From contig CM064872.1 in the NCBI GenBank assembly GCA_032719365.1, forward strand, positions 74,154,752 to 74,218,751: DNA of 64,000 nt, in the 5' to 3' direction. The position numbers and the translations under genes were made by a program. This document shows, in pieces, positions 12,076-23,063 of this stretch. The notes under the pieces were generated by a model that saw only the letters and a list, made by a program, of their open reading frames with translations, did no database searches and had not been told where the DNA came from. The DNA comes from Prinsepia uniflora (taxonomy: Eukaryota > Streptophyta > Magnoliopsida > Rosales > Rosaceae). The number at the start of each line of letters is the position of its first letter. Position 1 is the first letter of the stretch.

Positions 12076-12175
12076 ACCTTCCCTCCTTAATTAATTTCGT
12101 CCTCGAAATTCCAACCGACCTAATCTAACCGTTCTTCCCTCCTTAATTAGTTTCGTTCTCGAAACGCCAACTATT
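12076..12175 (-). other. Polypurine tract with duplicated pre-PPT motif
   Basis: On the minus strand AAGGAGGGAAGGT abuts the 3' LTR (PPT at 12076-12090), preceded by TTTCGAGGACGAAATT. A second copy of the motif plus tract (TTTCGAGAACGAAACT, then AAGGAGGGAAG) lies about 57 bp further in, ending near 12134. The related element at 47489-56932 has a single copy (50411-50426). The wording before the PPT is typical of plant Tekay/Del chromoviruses, which suggests the parent lineage. Confidence 0.65.
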
Positions 12176-15100
12176 CTGATTCCACATCCACCTCGTGGAA
12201 GGTAGAATCGACCTCGAAATACGTGTACCCTCGTACACCAACCAACTAGAACAATACTTACTCGTCTGCAACCAGACGTACCACTAACATCCATATCGTA
12301 TCGACTACGTTCGACCACGTCGAATGACAGTAGTCATGCGTTCTGAATTGACACTACTTGTCAAATCTACCGTTTCGTTGACACAACCAACTAGACGGTT
12401 CCGTGCTCAACCGCTAACTATCCTGACATCTACTCCCACTGGGAGTCACCAAAACTCACTAACCGATCCACGATGACACCTCCGACAAATTGTCACCACT
12501 TGACAGTCGTCAATCGAAATCTGTCACTATACTCACTCGTGGTTACACTAACCAACAATTCACCCGACCTGTGTGTAACTAGACCCATCAGAAATACCAT
12601 GACCCAATGCACGGTATCCAATGTCCAGTTCACGACCTCGACTAATTCAATGGTATCGGACTAAGCCGACTACCAATACGCTCTCCAATGTACCACTGGT
12701 ATACCCTATATATCGTCACCAGACATCACCAGTCTTCCTGGTATCATACCTCGAACAACGCACAAAGTACGTACATCTACCCATCGACATACCACAACAA
12801 TAACCAGACCACCTAGGTCGTAGTCAAACACGTTTCAATTATGGAGTTCATTTGTCCAATCGTATTAGACAATTCGAAACTCCGACCCATTATCCATTTC
12901 CAAATCCGAATCCGAATCCGCAATTTCGTATGAAATCCCAAATCCAAATCCAGAAATCATATCCATAATCATGTCCAAATTCGAATCCAAAATCATTATT
13001 CCGTAAGCTAGCATTTGGAATAACTATTCCGAACCCAAATCCATAAAAGAAAATCCACAGTCAAGCTTTAGAATCAAATCCTGAATCGTCACCCAGAATC
13101 CGATTCCAAACCCCAACTCCAGAAATCCTCTTTCAAGTTCCAAAATCAAATCCTAAATCGTCATCTAGAAATCTGATTCCGAAACCTGAAATATCGTTCA
13201 CGTCTACCGAGACATACCAAAACCAAACCTATCGGTTACTCGCTCAACCGATTACCACAATACGATCGATTGACTTCATAGGGAAGTCAATCCCAACATC
13301 AACACAACACTAGGTCAGACAAAATCCGACCTCGTCAGACACCTACTCATCGGACAACTACTCAGGAGAGTAGTAAGCCATATGGGATTTACCTTGAAAA
13401 GAAGTTCAGTCCCAACATGCTCCACTCAACATCCAAGTAAGAGTAATAACTCTCCACCTATCTGGATATCCAAATCATGATCCAGATCCAACACTACGTC
13501 AAACGACTATAGACGTCACGATCGAGAATCGTCTCGCCAACCAAAGTCCTAGACCATTTCCCACATCTTAAATAGATTAGTCTACGACGAGACACGCCGA
13601 GACTGTGGGTTCTCACTTATTACCTCGTATCGATCCTTGTCATTCCACCAAGGCAAAACAAGAATGATCGAATAATCCATCCTACGTGAATGCAAACAAC
13701 ACTCAATGCACTCACCACGTCAGGTAACCTGACATCGTCTGCCACCAAGTAGAGAATGAGGAATCTCAGTCACCTAACTTCGATATACTCATCTCCTCCT
13801 GATGGTCCAGAACAAATCCCGGGTCCACCAACCAATACACGATCAGTGTACTAGTGGCAACCAACAACATCTATATCACCAACGTCATCTACCACCATCA
13901 ATTATGGTAGAACCTGAGAAGTCACCCAAAATGACTTCGACATACCCAATACCAAAGCGGAAAACCCGCATTCCACTCGTCACCTCAATCGCAACCTCTC
14001 GCGATTCCGAAGTTCCAACAAGATTGGAAACAACATACCCGGACATCAACCACGTGTCCCCTAACCAGTTTAACTCTATCTGAGTTCCACTCCTGAACCA
14101 CAGATACCGAACATATGCCCATTACGACGAAGTCACACCCCGATCCGTAACTCATCGTCATCACGATCACCGGCACCAGTACCAGCGCTAGCACTAGCAC
14201 TAGTACCAGCACCATCACTATCACTTGTCAGCATCAGCACACAAGCATCCTCACTAGCATCAGTACTGACGCTAGCACACCGTGTGCAAAACTGACCGCC
14301 CTGGATCTTCGCTCATACCGAACGACGATCCCGTACCTCAACTCATATTGGAGAAACTCAGTCTCCCTCGTGCCTAACAATTATGAGTACAGTCATCCTG
14401 ACAACTCATGCGAGAAAAGGAAAACGTTCCCCGAAAGTCCCCGATTCCCAACAATCGTAACTACAACCACTCTCGGTAGTAGTGCCTGCTACACACTCGT
14501 GCGGACCTAACTGCCAGGCACCGCTATCGAGACCCCGCATCCAACGGAATCACTCGCCCGTACCAAATACTCCGTATCCCACTCAGGGATTCCATCGACA
14601 AGTACCAACCCTGGTAACTTGTCCAACAATCTCTATCCTGTCGTAACTCGACTAAACCATTGTCGTCTACCAGGTCATCCACGACCTTAGTTGCACCAAC
14701 CCACAACTGAAGTAGCACGACAACCAACTCGGTCTAACTGATACGTACAACCCTGACTGCGAAGTGCAGTCCCAACACAAGCTGACATGACTAGACCGAC
14801 TAACGAATCCAAATCCGAATAGTCGTCCAAGTCAAACCACCAGTCAACTCACATTTCTGAACCATACACATAAGGTAGGGTTCCACAATCAAGCCCTAGG
14901 GTCACTCTGAACCCAACTGCGAAAAGCAGTAAAATCAACAATCTGACCGACCCTGCGGTCCGACATCATAAAGACGTCAATCCAATCCTACCGTCAATCC
15001 AACTCGGATTCCTCGAATCCGGTTGCTAACTGCCAACTGCAGTAAATCTATCTAACTCAACATAATTTGACCATCTAATGGTCACAACATCGAATCAGTC

Positions 15101-15390
15101 GTCGGAACCGATCCTACGACATCGTGAAAGACGATCCCAACTAACCGTCTCACGTTCACACTCCAGAATGCGAACACGTTAATCCCTTTGTAGGGTCCCA
15201 CACTGCCAACATTGACAGAACTATGGCAACCCCGGCATCGAATGCCGAACCAAGGCATGCCAATCCTACTAACTATCGTACCGGCACCCCGATAATCAGG
15301 TTGACCACGAACTGCAACCCAATGAGATATCACATCCTCGACCTGCGTACATACCCCAAAAGCTACACGGTTTCTCGAATAGAGACAACC
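12091..15390 (-). other. Non-coding internal region of LARD-like copy 1
   Basis: No long open frame on either strand. It contains imperfect repeats of AATCCGAATCC type (about 12890-13190) and a trinucleotide-like run of CACCAG/CACTAG units (about 14155-14280). It is collinear with 50427-54090 in the second element: shared landmarks are the GGGAGTCACCAAA block (12435 and 50712), the TCCGTAAGCTAGCATT block, and the trinucleotide run. Shared layout without coding capacity is the reason for the LARD call. Confidence 0.7.
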
Positions 15391-15404
15391 CCGCTCTGAT
15401 ACCA
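15391..15404 (-). other. Primer binding site, tRNA-iMet type
   Basis: On the minus strand TGGTATCAGAGCGG starts three bases after the LTR end. TGGTATCAGAGC is complementary to the 3' end of plant initiator methionine tRNA, the usual primer of Ty1/copia and many chromovirus-type Ty3 elements. It fixes the transcription direction of this element as minus. Confidence 0.88.
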
Positions 15405-15407
15405 CGT

Positions 15408-18400
15408 TGACAGGACCTATCCCAATCCCCCCGGGATTAGTGCGGGATGACCCTGCTCCCGTCTGACACGAAGTGTCAGACAAGGGATATTTCCGACCTT
15501 TGCCCTCCCGGGCTATCAGAGTACGCCAGGATCTGGAGGAGGCATGTGATATCTCGGTCTCTGCTACAGTCCACATCCGATGTCAACCTGAAGGGCAATC
15601 AAAACATTAAAAACTGTGAGTGGACAAAACAAAAGTTTATAAAAACATTTAATAAGGAAGACATTTGTACCCTCCACTAAAAAGCATGCATGCATTCGAA
15701 AACCATTTATCCAAAACAACCATATGTGGGACTATGCCCAAAGCAGATATAAACTAAGGTCGAAAGGACCACAATAAAAACGACCATACGGGCCACTGCC
15801 CAAATCCATAAAGGACTCGGCCCCAAACCATAAAGAAACCAAGTACACGAGCCACTGCTCAAATCCTGTGCACACCTGTACACACCACATATCATATATC
15901 ATATATACATCACATACATATATATAAGTCACACAACCAATCCTGTCACGGTATCCAAAGCTACGCGCGCGCTACCCGGGTCTCAATCCGAGTCATCTCA
16001 AAGTCAAGGTCAATGTCCGTAGACCACTGACCCTACCCGAGGTAATAGTAACCATAGCCTTCCTGAGAGTAAGGAACCCAACTGGGGGTGACTCCACTCA
16101 GTCGGTGCTCCGTGACTACTCCGGGGTCCACCCAGTCCAACGACCCTCCCCGGAGGAGATAATAGAAGTAAAGGAAGGTAGACGAACATATATATACATA
16201 ACATAAACATTCATGACCAGTTCCCCTGAACCGTCATGATCCATAATATCCATAATCAGGTAACATGCCGGTTCCCATAAACCGTCATGTACCGTAATAA
16301 CATAACAAGGGTTCATGCCGGTTCCCATAAACCGTCATGAACCACGATACCACAACAAGGGTTCATGCCGGTTCCCATAAACCGTCATGAACCTGGGAAT
16401 CCATTTAAGGTTCCCTGACCTGAAATCAAAACCGTAAAGTGACTGGGTCTCGTACCCGAACATAGGACACCAACTGGGTACCGTGCCCGGAATCTGAGGT
16501 CATATGCCCGAGACAAAACCAAATGGGTTTCATACCCGAGTTTAGCCTTTTAGAAATCCTACACCATTTCATTTAAATCAATAAAGAAATACAGACCCGT
16601 ATAAGCACCGTATAAGGCCGAAACCTCGAAATAGTGCTTATACGTAACCACATAGAAATGCACCCATGGCATCATCAAACAAGTAATAAAACATATAATA
16701 AACATTTATGCATGCACCAATTTAGAAAACAAGGTCCACTCACAGACCGTCCGAGCGCCGCCTCGATTTGCATGCCATACGGCTCCCCGAGCCGATCACC
16801 GTCACCAGGACTCCCAAACCTGTCCAAATCGTAATAGAAGGTTACTAACTACTTAATTAACCTCCCACTAAAGCCCCGTAATTTTCCCGTATTTTTAACT
16901 ATTTTTAATCCCGAACCTAAACCTTCCGATGCCCCGAAACATATCGAGACGGTGTCCGGTCGACACGAAACTAGTCTCAAAATGTTCGTTACATCGAGTA
17001 GAAGATTTCGTATGTTGGAACCTTCCCCAGATTCCCTGCCACGTGCCCTCACGCGCCGCCTGAAGTGGCTGCGCGTGGGCTTCACGCGCCTGCTACAGTA
17101 CCTGCTGACGTCATCGCTGACGTCATCTGACAGCTGTCAGGTCTGACATGTCAGACTCTGACAGGTGCCACGTGTCATGCTCCCATTGGTCCACGTCACT
17201 GTGCTATCAGTGCCACGTGGCAGTCTGACATGTGCCACGTGTCATCACGGCACTGGTCCACGTCAATGCCACGTGTCAGCCCCTGATTGGGCCACGTCAC
17301 TGACATGTCAGTGCTGACTGTGCACTGACATGTGACACGTGTCGGCTGATGAGTGGTCCACGTCACCTGACAACCTGACAGGTGCCACGTCATCATGCCA
17401 CGTCACCACCTTCAACCGCTCGACGGGTCGACCCGAACCCTGCAACCGGGTCGCCGTGACCCGCGACTTGACCCGGCCGGTTCTCCCTGCTCCGGCCACC
17501 ATTTTTCCTCCCGTTTGTCCCATTCTACTCCTCTCAACCTAACCTAAAGATCCATGGGCTTAAAAACTATGAAACGGGTCGCGATAATTACCTACGGTGC
17601 CAAGAACAGTCGCCCAGTTTCCGGCCGTCCTTCTGGGCTGCACCGTCGTCCCCCGCCACTTCATTCGATCCTGTTAGCCTCCTCAAGTCCCCAGAATCAC
17701 AACCTAATTATTAGTTTCGATTCAAACCCAATAAAACTCAAGTTTCAAATTCAAACCCCAAAACCTACCTTTTCGGGTTTCCTCCCGCCGTGTCCTCCGT
17801 CGTCTTCAGCCGCCGTGTCCTTTAGTCCTTCATCGTCACATCCTCACCTTATCTCTCTGGTCTCAGTCGCAGATGATGAGGGAGTGTGGGTGTTGGCTGT
17901 GTTTTGAAGAAAATGAAGAATATAGGTTAATGGGGTTTTCGGGTTTGTGAGGAAAATGAGGAAAATGAAATGAAAATGGTGATGGTGCCGTGGAAGAGAA
18001 GAGAGGTGATCAGATGAGGGAATGAGAGATGGAGGGTGAGGATTTAAAATGAATTTGGAATGGATGGTTAAGATTAAATGGTGGGTGGGTTTGGTTTATA
18101 AAAATAATTAAATAATATTAATTAATTATATAGATCCACATTTTGGGGGATCAAAGCAATGGGATGAGTGACACTTGTCACTCATCCATGGGGCCCACTA
18201 AAATATCTGCCCAATCAGATTTCGCCAAATCGTCCCCGTCTCGAAGTTCGTGCATAGTGAAATCGAACTTCCGTGACCCATAACTCTCCCGTTCGAAGTC
18301 CGATTTCAGTGTGCCGCCTGTCTATGGATTCGTATCGTCCTTATCTACGTAACGGTCTTCGGCCCTCGGCCATCGGACCTCCCGGTCAAAAAGTCAACTT

Positions 18401-18703
18401 TTGACCCCCTATTCACCCAAATTACCAAAATGCCCCTAAACTTCCGAAAGTCATAACTTCTTCCTCGAACGTCGGAATTGAACGTGCCACCTGTCTATGA
18501 ACTCGTGACGTTACGAACTACATCACGGTCATCGGTCAAAGTCCATTTGACTGCCCGATTAAAAAGTCAACGTTTTGACACCATCAGGGGCAAAATGGTC
18601 ATTTCGCACCGTTCGTCCGATTTCGCTCTACTAATCACGGATTAGCCTCACTAATCGTGATTAGTCACTAATCTAATCTAGGAATTTGGGACGGGTCGTT
18701 ACA
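15408..18703 (-). repeat. 5' LTR of LARD-like copy 1
   Basis: Near-identical partner of 8780-12075, with scattered substitutions (for example around 9478/16080 and 10128/16755). The ACGT-core array is repeated at 17106-17407. It ends at the ACA of 18701-18703, directly against the transposase coding remnant. Confidence 0.88.
17106..17407. promoter_or_regulatory. ACGT-core array, second LTR copy
   Basis: Same order of TGACGTCA, GCCACGTGTC and CCACGTCA sites as in 10479-10780. As this is the 5' LTR in the element's sense, this copy would lie in the promoter (U3) part of the active LTR. Confidence 0.6.
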
Positions 18704-19226
18704 TGCAATCCACGCTACCTAGCATGTCGGGAAATCCACGTGTCTCAGCTTTTATCAAGAGGCGTTTCAAGTCATCATTGTTGGGTTTGCAAAGGTATTC
18801 AGCCCCGAAGACTTTATTGATGGCCCGACAAAACCTTATGCGAGAATCAATACACGTCGTTTGTCCAATTTTTAAATAATTGCCATGGATATGGGTGACA
18901 CCTTCAGTTATAAACATCTAAAGGGCAGCTGTCACCTTACAATTGGTGTGAAACCAAGCTTTTCGGTTGCATTAGGTTTTTGATTGAAATAATCATCAAC
19001 ATGGATGACAACATCTAAGATTCTTAAAAGTAATTATTTTCTTTCTCATACCGAACTTTTCATAAAACTTATGTGGAGGATATAAAGGAAGGCCATTAAA
19101 ATAATCAGAGAGAAAGTATTTGTGGGCACCTATGCAATTTCTTTGAATGAAAGTTCGGCTTGACGATGTACCACCGTTTTTGGTCTCGGTGTCAGCCTCT
19201 ACATAGTGCATGTAGTGCTCCTGCAT
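18704..19226 (-). pseudogene. PIF/Harbinger (HARBI1-like) transposase, N-terminal part
   Basis: Minus-strand frames give IQRNCIGAHKYFLSDYFNG and LPLYPPHKFYEKFGMRKKI (18996-19226), then, after a frame break, INKVFGAEYLCKPNNDDLKR and ETRGFPDMLGSVDCM ending at the LTR border. These match the conserved start of plant Harbinger nucleases (the ERNHLEGHxRLFxDYF block, YPPxxFRRRFRM, and the RGFPGMLGSIDCMHW block containing a catalytic Asp). The continuation HWEW is found at 8779, so the LTR element sits between DCM and HWEW. The middle segment and open frame are damaged, so no active enzyme is expected. Confidence 0.85.
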
Positions 19227-22200
19227 TTGCTACATTTTCAGTAGTAACATGTGGCTAGCATTGTCTTCGTCGGATGATGAACTATCACTCCATTGATTGA
19301 CCATTGTTGTATGGTGATTAGACAAATATTTTTTGGTAAGAAAGCTTTGAAGGATGAGATTGTATATTGATTGGCCATTGTTGTATAATGAAACATATAT
19401 ATATATATATATTAAAAATAATGATATAACAGATGAGATTGTTATAAAAAAAATATATAATCTAATGGTTGGTGGGAGATGAAATCTCTCTATGTCAGAA
19501 TTGGATAAGAAAATATGATCTAACGAATGAGATTGTGATCTAACAGATAAGAATGAAATGAGAAGATCTGATCCCTATAAATATATACATTTTTACTCTA
19601 AACTTCATAGCACCAAGAATATTCTCAATATTTTTTTTTTCTCAAATTTGTGTTTGCAAATTTTTTTAACCATGCATTTCTTCTACTAATTGTCAACATG
19701 TTGATTTTTTACACATTTTTGTACAAATTTTACCTTTTCGGAATTTTAAATTTTTAAGTTAAAATGTTAAGAAAAAAAATTAAAGATTATATAAATAAAC
19801 ACTAAAATTCATAAGGGAAAATTTTATTTTAATACATATTTAAAATTTTATACGAAAAAAATAATGTAATCCAATATCTATATAGACTTCTACTACAAGT
19901 AATATGCTATCTCGCCTATAATATTTTTTTTGAAATTATATTTGGAGTTATATAACTCTAAATATAGCCTTCTATTATGGATGTCCTAACCAAAGTGTAT
20001 CTGCAACACTAGTGACTCATCAAATGTCATAATTCATCAATAAGATTGAGATGAGGACATTAAATGTTTTTTTTTTTTGTTTTTTTTTTTTGGACTTCAA
20101 GAAGGACATTAATATAGGAATGCGATGGCAAGATTTTTTTTGTTGATATCTTCTGAGACCATATACATATGTGAGAGGGTGAGAGATGCTACTATGATTG
20201 TCCCATAGAAACACAGTTCTAACTTTTCACGAGCGTGACAGGCACTTGAAGCATGCGCCATGCTCTTTATTTTCTTGGTTACAAATTACATTGCTTGAGC
20301 CATCGCACCTCCATCTAAATTAAATTAAAATCAAATTAATAGCCCACGTGTCTTGTGATGAAGGGCTCATGAGGTTAATATATATATATATATATATTAG
20401 ATTTTTGATATATAATGTTAATTTTTTTTTAAAAAGTTAAAATAAAATTTTGTGATATATATATATATATATACACACACACCTACTTGAGGAGTCATCA
20501 TCTTAGGTCGGTTAACCTAAAGTAGATATCTCCAAAACATTAGGGATAAGGAAGAATATTTGTTTCACCGACTGACTCATCACCCTGTATTGTCATCTCC
20601 AAATAACTACTTCCAATTAGCCCTCACCATTTGGCCAAGAATCTCATAGGTTGTGGGTGGTACCCGCTAGGCCTTTTAACAAAAAGCCCAACCCAGCCCG
20701 TTGCGGGCTATGGATCGGCCCGGCCCGAAAGTTGATGGACTAGACTTGGGCTTAGAGTGTTCAAACTCGATAGACCCGATAGACCCGAGTCCGATAAGGC
20801 TTGATAAGCCCATCCTGGCCCGCCCGTATAAACCCGGCCCATTAGCTCGAATATATTAAATAATTATGGATCGAGTGATTCTAAGATCATGCGGTCATAA
20901 AAAAGAAATGAATATATGTTATATTAAGTTTAGGTAGGATGATATATATCATATATATATATATGTTGCCAAAGGATGAAGCATCAGGGAATCAAATTTA
21001 GAAGTATTCATAGTGCAATTTATATCATTGCCAAACTAAAACTAACTAATTAATTAAATTTGACATGATTAAACACAACATAAGTAGAGATTTTCAGTTT
21101 ATTAATTAACGTATTTGCCTAATATTAGGATGAAACATTACTTTTTTGACATACTATATATAATATTTGATGACTATATTATAGCTAATTTGCCCTATCA
21201 AGTACACCAAACAGTGATAGATGTTAGTGCAGTATCTTGAAAAAATATATATATATTTTCTAGCGCCATAATTTGTTGAATACGTTATTTTTAAAAACCC
21301 AATTGAGCCCGGCCCAAGTGGGCTTATTAAGCCCGACCCATAAAACCCAATAAAAACCCGACCCAAATCCGACCTGATAAAGGGTACATGCTTTTATATT
21401 TGTGAACAAGCTCATCCAGACTGATCCGAAATTTTTCAAATTATGAGATAGGCCCGACCAAACCCAATAAATTTGGACCGTACTTGTTCGACCCGGTCCA
21501 ATGACGAAGGCTACTTCCAATCACTTGTCCAGAAAAAAAAAGCTACTTAGCAATTTTCTGGTTGTTTTAATTGGGTCTTTGGTTTGATGAAGTGCACGCA
21601 ATTTTAATCAAACCTTATTTGGATATCGATAGGGCCGAAGGCCAATCTAACAGCTACGGCAAGGGCAAGACAGTGTTGGTAAGCCCAAGTTAAAACATCT
21701 TCCTTCGATGTGGATGCATCAATCATTTTAACTTTTAAGCGCTTAAATTATGTATTCATTCATGAAAAGTGTAGTTTATGTCCGTTGGTTATAAAAGCTT
21801 TCATTTTAGGCACTCAAAATCTAGTGACAATTGGTTATTCTAACACTTGCACTTTATATAGCATGTGATATTGGATTCTTATCCAACACGATAGCATGCT
21901 GATAAAAAAAAAAAAAAATCTAACACGATAGCATTAGCCGCCACTTTCTAATTCATTTCCTTAATTTATTTGTATCAAAATTATTAAATATGATTTGCAA
22001 TAATTAAAAATATAGATGAGTGTAAATATATTTATTTTTGACATCGATTTGATTCAAATAATTATTAGAATTTTGGTTTGAATTTAACTGAAGAAAAATC
22101 AAACACATTGAAAATCTAAACTGTTTCATTATTTATTGTTTGATTTTGAATTTTCATCATTTTAAGAATCGTTAGAATCCAAACAATACCGTTAATGTTC

Positions 22201-23063
22201 TTATTTATTTGTTAATATTTTCACCGTATAATGGGTTAATGTAAGTATTCAGCATATGCCACACCTCACTTAATTTTTATCTATTCAAATTATATTTAAA
22301 CATAATCCGCCATATTTGAAGTTAAAATACTGAAAAGTTTAATTTGTTGATGTGTATGAATGATATGTTCATGTGAATTAATAAAATGTTGATGTAAATA
22401 TATGAATTCGCGATAAAGGTGGTGGAATTTTGAAAGAAAAATATGTTTTGTAGGAGTATTTTAGGTGAACAAATTACATAAAAATTCTATACATAAACCA
22501 TTCAAAACGATCCAAAAAAAACTATTAATAACAATTTGAATTGAAATGATTTTAATTATATATTTTTTAAATTAAATTATTTATATTTTAACACTTTAAA
22601 TTTGAATCGGGTGATATCCACATTGATCCAATATATGCTTATCCCTATAATGAAAGTAGTGTCATGCTCGAAGGCATTTAATGTATCACAACTCACATGT
22701 ATAACCATTTCAGTACAGCCACCGAATAAACCTAATGTTTTTGGCCGGCAACTTGGCATCGAGTGAATTGTTTTCATGCATTACTTTCGACTTTTAATAT
22801 TAATTCTCCTTTTTCAGGTGCTCGGCACCGAAAAGATAAACTAATGTCGGTTCATTGTCACCGGTCCATGCTATTATGAATTAGTCTGTGCCTGCGTGAT
22901 TAAATTGATTAATACAGCAATTCTGTTCCCATAGAAGGTCACACAGTACTGCGCACCATACAATCACAGCTCGCATACCGAAACGCCTCGGCGTCTACAC
23001 ATTTCCATCTCCTCCAACTTTGGTTCTTCCCTTTAATCTCTCTCTTCCTCACTGTTCAATGCC
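19227..23063. other. AT-rich intergenic DNA upstream of MBD8-like gene
   Basis: No gene recognised. It holds TA microsatellites (19395-19413, 20378-20397, and 20454-20482 followed by CA repeats), and the second copy of the direct repeat (19607-19702). Two GC-richer patches are full of GCCCG/CCCGA words (about 20640-20840 and 21290-21500), of the sort found in non-autonomous plant transposons, but without terminal inverted repeats I could define. The last 150 bases are CT-rich and probably the 5' untranslated region of the MBD8-like gene. Confidence 0.5.
20378..20482. repeat. TA microsatellites
   Basis: A TA dinucleotide run lies at 20378-20397 and another at 20454-20475 that turns into a short CA run (20474-20482). 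They are separated by AT-rich unique sequence. Confidence 0.9.

Larger units (their letters stand above)
8780..18703 (-). mobile_element. Complete two-LTR non-autonomous retrotransposon (LARD-like, copy 1)
   Basis: Two directly repeated LTRs of 3296 bp each (8780-12075 and 15408-18703) flank a 3332-bp internal region. In its own sense (minus strand) each LTR begins TGTAACGACC and ends CTGTCA. A tRNA-iMet-type primer site adjoins the 5' LTR (15391-15404) and a polypurine tract adjoins the 3' LTR (12076-12090). Flanking 5-mers on the minus strand are TTGCA and TTACA, a target duplication with one mismatch. The internal region has no long open frame and no reverse transcriptase, protease or integrase motif I can find. 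This fits the large retrotransposon derivative class, mobilised by another element's proteins. The LTRs look nearly identical by eye, so the insertion is fairly recent. Confidence 0.88.

Noticed and set aside
15391..15404. tRNA fragment
   Set aside because: The match to initiator tRNA is only the 3'-end complement expected of a primer binding site.
15082..15576. 164-codon minus-strand frame spanning LTR and primer site
   Set aside because: It crosses the LTR/PBS border, where a coding start is not expected, and the part after the PBS has no recognisable domain.
20640..21510. Full hAT-type transposon
   Set aside because: No terminal inverted repeats or 8-bp duplication could be found by eye.
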